A DNA stretch of 64,000 bases from Icerya purchasi. Lineage: Eukaryota > Arthropoda > Insecta > Hemiptera > Monophlebidae. Position numbers and translations under genes: made by a program. This document shows, one piece after another, positions 56,848-64,000 of this stretch. A model generated the notes under the pieces. It searched no databases and was not told where the DNA came from. It saw nothing but the letters and a program-made list of their open reading frames with translations. The stretch lies in assembly GCA_039619475.1 (NCBI GenBank), contig CM077115.1:221139291-221203290 (forward strand), given 5' to 3'. The number at the start of each line of letters is the position of its first letter. The first letter of the stretch is position 1.

Positions 56848-59080
56848 GTAATTTCGCTTCCACGACGAGCTATACGAAGTATTTTCGGTTTTCCGATCTA
56901 TATGCCCCAGAGAAGCATATATATGGTCAATCCGTATCTCGTTGCAGATTTTAATTTACAGTAAAGCAAAATTTGGACTTCTACCGAAAAATCGAAAATG
57001 TGGAATAACTTTGAGACGGGGGGGGGGGGGGGGGATAAATAAACTAAAAAATCACCGACTTAGACAGGCGCAAATGAACTCTTATTAAATGCAATACGAT
57101 GACTTTACGTTAGTATATCTCTCATTAGACGAACAATGAACTACTAATCTGTCTGATCCGGTGGTAGTGGTCCATTCTACCGGAATTTCCACCCTACCGC
57201 GGAGTATGTATTTCGCAGCAGCTGGTTGTGTAGCGAGTTGAAAGTAATAAACCGAAGGAAATAACGGAAACGGCGCGCTTTCAGAAGCAGAGCCATTGCT
57301 CTTATTTTTGTTAACTTGAAAGTATCATCTTGTTTTTATACGAAACGTTTAGTTCTTTTTTCGCCTTTTATTCTCGGTAAAGTTTCTTTGAGATCTTTCA
57401 CACGCCTTCTAACTTTCGAAAACTTTTGACAATCAGCGGCTAAAAATATAAAAAAATTAACACTGTTACGTTCGGATGATGTCAAAAGTTTACCGAGTCG
57501 AGAAAAACCAAAAGGGCCAAAAAGATAAAAGAGAATCTTCGGAATTGTACAATTTGTGTACGTCGTTCCTGATGACTTTTTAAATTAAATTTCCCTCCGA
57601 ACACAAAAATTTGTAAATTGTAATAAATTCGTGATACAGGGGGACGCAAATGGCAGGAGATGAATATAAATCCGGGTTGTTTTCAACATAAGCTATTATA
57701 TGTATTTTGCGGAATAAAAAAAAATAATAATATGTACATATATATATATATATATATATATTACCAGGTGTAAAACTGTCGCGGATTTGCATATGTATCA
57801 GACAGGGAATTTGTAACATGACTCGGAAAAATGTAATTCGAATTTCGGGCAATGTTTTTTTGGAAAGACAGTGTGTTCTCGAACAGTTCAAAAACAGTTT
57901 CAATTGTTTCGGACGAAAAGGAGAAAAATAAACAAAAACAATTACCGTTAAAAGAGCGCGCTGTTAAAGATACTTTATTTTCTGTAACCTTTCACTGTTC
58001 TTCATATGTTTCCGATGTGTGTCGGCGCTAATTCCCCCGTGACAAGTACGTATGAATGAAAATAGCGGGTTTTTTTCTCTTTGCAATATCTTTAATCTGA
58101 TCCGTTTAATATATCTTTAAATTACGAGTAAAATTAATCGTTCGCGTTTATCGATCAGCATAATCGGAAAACGCAAGTTCTTTTCTCGTCCGCTATTATA
58201 TAATATCGACTTTTCTCTTTCGGTTGACTTTTTCCTTTTTGTCTTAACTTCTTCGCTTTTGTTTGATATTTTCCCTTCGAGCTCCTTTATTTTTCGACCT
58301 CTGCTTCAGCGAATTTTCTCTTTTTTCGCTTCGGAACTTTTTGTTGTCTTTTTCGTATTAAACTTTTCTGAAATAGCCGTTTTTAAGGCTTCGAATTTCT
58401 ACTGCCAGACACAGGCGCATACGGCAGGAACGTAAACAGCCGATCAGAACGTTTACGAAAGCAGGCGCGACATTGCATATATTGACACATACGCTTATTA
58501 TTCATGCGTTTTGCGTGTTGAAGCCTTTTTTTTTTTTTTTCTTCTTCTAAAATAGACACTGAAATAAGTAGGCTATGTTAATTTATCTGTGTAACTCGTT
58601 TGATTTTGTAATTATTGATATCGGCTGAGTTGTTTCAAACATGTTTATTTTTAACTTCATTAAATAACTCTGTCTCTCTGTTCTTAATTTTGTAGCAATA
58701 ATGTTTTTTCAGTTTTTGTATTTGCGTGAAAATTTTTATTATGAATTTCACAGTGGTTAACGTGTAATTTATATGTACGTTGTGTACAATAGGGGATGAT
58801 TCGAAAAATATTATTAGCAATTTTTGGAAATGTAGGATGTAGACAAAAAAAGGCATAATACAAACTACTGTGTAGTAAATGATTGTGTTCCGCGCTCAGT
58901 AGTGTAAACCAACTATAAATAGTATAGAAAATAAGATAATAATAACTAGGTATTACGAAGAAAAGAGAAAATTTTAAATAGCCCGGAAAATGTTTAAAAT
59001 TCTTCATCCAACTACTCGAAACCATATTTTTAATGAAACTGCTTTATATTATACATTTAATATTCCGGAAAAATGTCGAC

Positions 59081-59112
<32 letters not shown>

Positions 59113-60450
59113 TTTTGCGTAAATATATTTCGGAATTTAAAAATGTTTTTTGAAAAAAAAAAAAAAAACCGATGAATTCCATAATGTTTGGAAGGGAAAT
59201 GATGATGCTAATTTTATAAGGAAAAAAAAGGAAAAACGCGAATCGCTTATTGAGAAGACTTATATCGACGTTTATATTTCGAAACTATTTTGACCCCATT
59301 AACTCGAGCAAGAGCTTCAGTTGATTAGACCGATTGAGAGCGATCGAAAATCTCACTCTATAAATGAAAAGCATTTCTTGATGATAGATTCGTATAATTC
59401 TTCGATTTGGTTCGATTGAAAAATAAATCGATAATTCGTCGAATAAGTCGGCGGCTAATTAGCAAGTTCAAACATTAGCAGGATTTCAACAGCTCTACAA
59501 ACTACGCTGCTTAATTGGTAAAAGTTTAACTTTAAAATGAATAAAAACTTGCCGCCTTCAATCAACCGAAATATGATCTCTACTTTCAGGGAAGGTAAAA
59601 TTAAACTCGAACTTTATGAAACCATTTTGAAAATAGCCCATTAATTGACGTATTTTAATCTGATATGTCCTAATATGGTTGTATTTATCTTCTTTTAAAT
59701 AATGGACGCGCCGATTTTTATACAGTTTTGTTTTTGTCAAAAATACGACGATGCCGTACCGTTGTTTTGTTTTCCTATTTTGAATATAATTTAATCATTA
59801 GAATGTGCGATTCCTCTCGCTAAGCTCGCTATTTTCTTTATCGTAGTTATCAGAGTTCTTCTTCAGAAATGTCTTCTACTTTTTTTTTTCAGTTCTTGAA
59901 TTTTTTTTTTAGAAGAACAAGCGGCATCTTAATTTGTTCTTCTTCGCGCGGTGGTGGTAATGCGTGTCTGTACACGTAAATTCTCCTTCCACATTTTTCA
60001 TCCTGGTGAAAAGTACCCGAAAAAAATCGGGATTCTCCACTAAATCATAATCTAGAACGCGGTCCTGTAAAAAGGGTAAATCGACCCACGTGCGGAGAAT
60101 GAGATTAAAAAGGTAACTCAATCCGATAAACTCTCCGGTAGTATTCGGCAACTGACAAATGGCGCCGTCAACTAAATATGAATAATGCATGTAAGAAAAA
60201 TAGAAGTTTTTCAAAAAAAAAACCAAAAAAGAAACACTTTTCCTTTGCCAAACAGGAAATCACGCGACAATGGGCGTTAATATTTCGGCTTATATTAAAA
60301 CTGACGTAGGCGTGAAGCTATGCGAAGAAATTTTAGTAAGCTAACGCGCAAATCGTTTCCATGGGCATATTTTACGGATCGTTTACTCGGTTTTCGAAAC
60401 GTAAGATATATTATGTAACGTTACTTGTACCGTTACTAATTTGTCAGACG
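56848..60450. other. No gene confirmed; microsatellites, poly-G
   Basis: G15 at about 57019-57033; (TA)n at 57736-57762 and 59078-59112; A14 near 59153. A minus-strand frame at 59909-60226 (105 codons) has a balanced, protein-like composition, with DLPFLQDRVLDYDLVENPDF and MKNVEGEFTCTDTHYH, but matches nothing I know. It contains acceptor-like CTTTTCACCAG and TTTTTACAG inside it. Confidence 0.35.
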
Positions 60451-60800
60451 TTGCATATTGAACCCAGGCCACGCATAACACTTGTACAGCCCACGCGTCC
60501 ACGTTTTTTGTAAATATTGCATATTGAACCCAGCGCGCGCGCACAGACACACATACACACACACACACGACGACATTTCTGTGTTTGAAACGTACGAAAA
60601 ACAAAGCAAATGAAGCAAAATTTTTAGCAACTGAAAAAAGTTTAAACCAACCCACGTGAACCACGCACCCATGAAAACTATGCGTTCTTCGTACAGGAGG
60701 CGACCCACGTGTAGACGTGGGCTAACATGCGGTTCTCCGTTTAAATACCAGGGTAAAATACGCGCAGCCTGAACGTGGGCTGGGTTCAATATGCGGTTGA
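60451..60800. repeat. Two tandem pairs of a ~65-bp unit in opposite orientation
   Basis: TTGCATATTGAACCCAG occurs at 60451 and 60517 (plus, 66 bp apart). Its relatives read from 60796 (CCGCATATTGAACCCAGCCC) and 60732 (CCGCATGTTAGCCCACG) on the minus strand, 64 bp apart. Between the pairs lie a (CA)n tract (60536-60568) and a perfect CCCACGT-GTAG-ACGTGGG hairpin at 60704-60721. Confidence 0.65.
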
Positions 60801-61103
60801 CTTTAACACCTGACCAACGTAATTTCAATTTAATGGTAGCGGTTAATTTAAACGTGTAAAGTAATTCACCGGAAAGCACTCTTCACCGTTCGACGACTTC
60901 TGCGAATGCGGTATGGCTAAATTTGTTTTATTTGCACCTTCGCGAATGTACGTTAATAAAATAATTTTTATCAGGGACACCAGCACTCATCGTTCTCATC
61001 CGCCAATTGCAAGTACTTAATCATTTCAATTATTTTTATTCTATTTTTCGTTAAACACGCTCCCTCTTTCGAGTCTCACTCATAATTTCTTCTCTTCTTT
61101 TTG
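60801..61103. other. No gene seen
   Basis: Short AT-rich spacer with no recognisable feature. Confidence 0.4.
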
Positions 61104-61290
61104 TTGTCGTGATAGTTCCTGGAGCGCTTGATTTCCGTCACGGCGGTCCCGAATTCAATTCCAGGCTACCGCAACCGATTATTACAAATAATTAATTAAA
61201 TAATCGTTAACTGACAAACGTGCATACTATCTTATGCGCATACAGACAGACACACTTAGTAAATAGAAATAACAACTGTCACGCGAATAC
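61104..61290 (+). repeat. Diverged tRNA-SINE head
   Basis: GTCGTGATAG...GGAGCGCTTGATTTCCG, then GGTCCCGAATTCAATTCC (box-B-like), then ATTACAAATAATTAATTAAATAATCG. The same order occurs at 22287-22392 (GAGCGCTTGACTTCCG; TTACAAGAATTAAAATAAATAATCG). The central and 3' domains are too diverged or missing. Confidence 0.55.
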
Positions 61291-62259
61291 TAGATCGATG
61301 CAACTAAAAATTATATAAATAAATGGTCACACCGAGCAGTATGATTTATGATGTCAGGATTTCTAATCATCCGAATTCGAAAAGTTCTTTTACAATACTT
61401 TCTCGTTTTATTTTCTTTGACACCTTGACAGTTTCCGAAACAAATATTTCCGCTTTACGCAATTTTCCAAAGTTCAACAAAATTAATTTAGTGCATAGTT
61501 TAACGACAACTGCTCGAATAGAGAACCCGCCGAAGGAGTTGGAAATACATGTGTCGTCCAACTGCGGGCTCATAAATCAGCTTCGCTATTCCAACTTTGG
61601 ACGTAGTTATACCTAGTGTGCGCAATCGTAGGCTGCGTATGAATTTTTCGATTTTTTTTTTTTTAATAATGTGTTGTATTTCTGTATTTCGAAATTACAT
61701 CTCTGCAATAAACCAATGCACTTCACTCTTGCCTATATATTCTTAGGGTGTTTTTTATGTGTAAATATATACAATAATAGGACACGGTTTACACACCGCA
61801 AGAAGCGTTAACAGATCGCATTACTCATCGAGCTGTGACAAATCACTATCACTATGAGCTGGTGATGGGTGATTGCGAGATGTTTAAACAATCGAGAGAA
61901 TCGTAATCGGATAAAAAAAAAAAACAATTGAGTTATCGAGTCAAGCTTTAACAATCGAAAGGTTTTCTCTCGATTGTTGATGGCGCACGCATTTCACATT
62001 ATGGGATCAATTGTTATAAATGTATCAGTGCTGGTCATAGTAGTGACGGGCGGTTATAATATATTTTTAGAATCAAAAAAATTTGCATATTGTAACAATA
62101 AAGATGTTTAATTTTTAAAAAGTGTTAGTAAAAGTATCGTAGAAACATAGAAGAACAAGTTCTGATTCCTCTTTTTTTTTTTTTTTATGTTCACACGTAT
62201 TTCATGATGTATTACAGTTTTCGTCTTAAGGGTAAATAATACATATTTTCACTACTATA
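61291..62259. other. No gene seen
   Basis: The frame at 61323-61616 (+) and its shadow match nothing known. Short inverted blocks TCGAGAGAATCG / CTCTCGATTG occur near 61890-61980. Confidence 0.35.
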
Positions 62260-62269
62260 GAGTGGAGAT

Positions 62270-63001
62270 CACTCCACTTTATAAATCCGATTTCTAAAGA
62301 GACTGAGGTTCGGACAGCGTATAAGGGACTTGTTCAGGGATCGGTGTTAAGCCCGTTGTTATTTAATATCTATATCTTAACAATCTTTTCTACTCGCCTT
62401 TCTACAGCATCACATATTTTATCATATGCTGGTGACTTTGTTGTATATACCAGACATAAGGAATCTTTCCACATGTATTCAAGATAATCAATTTTCTGTT
62501 AACGCTTCTCAAAACTCTCTTCTAAAAATTGGTTTAGACCTGTCTCCATCTAAATCGCGCGTAATGTTATTTACTCTGAGACCGTATTCTCAACAGAGCA
62601 TTGATATTAAAATTTATAATCAAAAAATTACAGTTTCTAAACAGGTTAAATATTTGGGTATATACTTGGATTCCAGATTAACTTGGAAGTTCCATTTACA
62701 ATCATTAATACAACTGGCAGCCAAGGAATTTAATCCGCTGAAAGCTATTAGCAATACCTTTTGGAGAGGTGATCCAGTAACGTTAAGTCTTCTTTATAAA
62801 ACATTCATTAGGTCCAGACTTGATTATGGTGCAGTTTTTTATGGATCGGCCTCAAAATCACTCTTGAGAAGAGTAGACGTTATGCAGAACCTCGGACTGA
62901 GACTTATAATCGGAAATGTTAAGTCGTCTCCTTCTATAAGTCTCCAAATGGAGACTAAGATCCCTCCCCTTCATATAAGAAGATCGCTTTTGGCAGACTG
63001 A
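62270..63001 (+). pseudogene. Reverse transcriptase of LINE H
   Basis: VRTAYKGLVQGSVLSPLLFN is the palm block. SYAGDFVVYTRHK is the catalytic box with YADD changed to YAGD, then a one-base frameshift. IGLDLSPSKSRVMLFTLRPY, VSKQVKYLGIYLDSRLTWKF, IRSRLDYGAVFYGSASKSLL and VDVMQNLGLRLIIGNVKSSP complete the palm and thumb. The frame closes at the TGA after HIRRSLLAD and continues in the same frame beyond it. Substitution of the catalytic Asp alone would abolish polymerisation. Confidence 0.86.
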
Positions 63002-64000
63002 TTTTTAAATAAATATTGCAACTACCAACTTCCGTTAATATTAGATAAGATAAGTAAAATATCCAAGGAATGGAGGTTTGTTCAACAGAAAAAGCCGCTT
63101 TTAGTCAAAAAAGCCAATATTTACATTCAATATTGTGAAGCTCTTATTCCCATGCTGCCATCTGGCTATTTTAGTCTACCGTATGGTATTAATCTATGCA
63201 GCATTGATGTAAATATAAATCTTTTCAACAACTTAAATAGAGATTCTCTTCCAAACCAAGCAATAAACTCCTATTTTTTACAAACAACAGAAACTCAATA
63301 TCCTTCCTTTTTTAAAATATTCACAGACGGAGCTAAGTTCCGGGGTGCTAACAGTAGAGTGGGTGCTGCATTCATTGTGGATAATAACTTAATATTTAAA
63401 TTTAAACTCTCTCCTGAGGTGTCGATCTTTACAGCTGAGCTGCTTGCTATTGATAAAGCTTGTAACTTTATACTGGAGTCATTGGATGTTGAGAGAAAAT
63501 CTTTAATATGCTCAGACAGCCTTAGTAGCCTCTTAGCGCTCAGTTATAGTAGTTTTAATTATCGCTGTCACCCACTGATCCACGATATTAAGTTTAAATA
63601 CACACAAATTATAGATAAAGGAGGTACCGTAAAATTCTGTTGGATTCCTGGTCATCACGGAATCATTCTTAATGATTTAGCTGATCAAGCGGCTAAGGAA
63701 GCGGCATTAAACGGGGTAGTATACCCCTATATACCATCTACGGACCTTTTGGACATGATTAAAAGGAACAGCTGTACGGATTGGAAAAATTTCGTTAATA
63801 GTTCGCCTAGTTTAGGTAAGACATACGAAAATGTCCAATCGTCTCTACCAAGTATGCCTTGGTATAATAATATTACTTCTATCCCACCTAACTTAATTCG
63901 ACGTTTTGTCACTATTATCTGCAGACTTCGTTCAGGTTATACTAGAGTGCGGCTTAATTTTTTCGATAGTAACCATTTTCATTCAAATTGTAGCGATCAT
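63002..64000 (+). pseudogene. RNase H and knuckle start of LINE H, open to the window end
   Basis: About 333 codons without a stop, in frame with the RT part but for the TGA at 62999. FFKIFTDGAKFRGANSRVGA has the first Asp, FTAELLAIDKACNFI the Glu, LICSDSLSSLLAL the second Asp, and VKFCWIPGHHGIILNDLADQ with AAKEAA the His-Gly loop and last Asp: a complete D-E-D-D site. LIRRFVTIICRLRSGYTRVR follows, then Cys/His residues of the knuckle near the edge. This domain could be enzymatically sound if translated. Confidence 0.85.

Larger units (their letters stand above)
62260..64000 (+). mobile_element. LINE H (RNase H-bearing), runs off the window
   Basis: The least damaged LINE here. It enters within the RT palm at about 62260 and stays readable to base 64000 with one frameshift (about 62450) and one in-frame TGA (62999-63001). 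It carries palm, thumb, connection, complete RNase H and the start of the zinc knuckle. It is related to family A in layout (FTLRPYS...; IPPLHIRRSLLAD) but is clearly a separate, younger family. The 3' end lies beyond the window. Confidence 0.85.

Noticed and set aside
57019..57033. G15 run (also G12 at 52156 and G10 at 48721) as a functional G-quadruplex
   Set aside because: A single uninterrupted run is as likely to be a replication-slippage or sequencing artefact, and nothing nearby supports a function.
59909..60226. 105-codon minus-strand frame as a host exon
   Set aside because: Protein-like composition but no known similarity and no clear pair of splice sites around it.

Overview
This is an AT-rich piece of an animal genome. 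It is almost certainly from an insect: irritans-type mariners, Jockey-clade and RNase H-bearing LINEs, a Penelope-like element, a tRNA-derived SINE and strong GT/AG splice signals all occur together. I cannot name the species. Nothing bacterial or viral was recognised.

Only one piece looks like a host gene. It is a 151-nt exon on the minus strand (37541-37691) with a TTTTCAG acceptor and a GTACGT donor. It encodes a cysteine-rich zinc finger of the kind found in Rim/Fife/Piccolo/rabphilin presynaptic proteins. If the call is right, most of the window is intron of a long neuronal gene read on the minus strand. No second exon was recognised.

The rest is a graveyard of transposable elements, many of them nested. 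LINE family A (RNase H-bearing, pyrimidine-rich sense strand) has six copies: 760-4545 (-), 21350-21822 (+), 29065-29412 (+), 30370-31480 (-), 33185-33430 (-) and 41690-43700 (+). LINE family B has four copies: 6657-8943 (-), 12711-13460 (-), 45962-50775 (-) and 54190-54790 (+). Three of the B copies share a 3'-terminal hairpin. Other LINEs are C1 (46455-48560), C2 (39495-39800), D (37755-38235), E (32530-33800), F (34127-34800), G (19725-21182), a Jockey (23004-23940), a C-terminal fragment (21825-22065), a fragment at 28560-29065, and H (62260 to the window end), the least damaged copy. A Penelope-like relic with a GIY-YIG domain lies at 24110-25150 (-).

DNA transposons are two mariners with intact TIRs and TA target duplications (49037-50288 and 55531-56845), a foldback element with about 229-bp TIRs (25653-26695), a two-copy family with TIRs containing GTGTTCAGAGCGACC and 8-bp target duplications (6161-9009 and 14923-15466), a hAT-like MITE (12287-12611) and a 145-bp palindromic MITE (2912-3056). 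An 853-bp palindrome (1596-2448) carries in its loop a hammerhead-like motif that is also present in the Penelope relic. A tRNA-derived SINE (22287-22655, with relatives at 11261-11350 and 61104-61290) and a second short interspersed repeat (four copies) complete the set.

The nesting gives relative ages. LINE B3 was hit by a mariner and by LINE C1. LINE A copy 1 was hit by the palindrome and a MITE. The TIR element at 6161 was hit by LINE B1. LINE E was split by a family A 3' end. The stretches in between hold microsatellites, small hairpins and sequence in which I recognise nothing.
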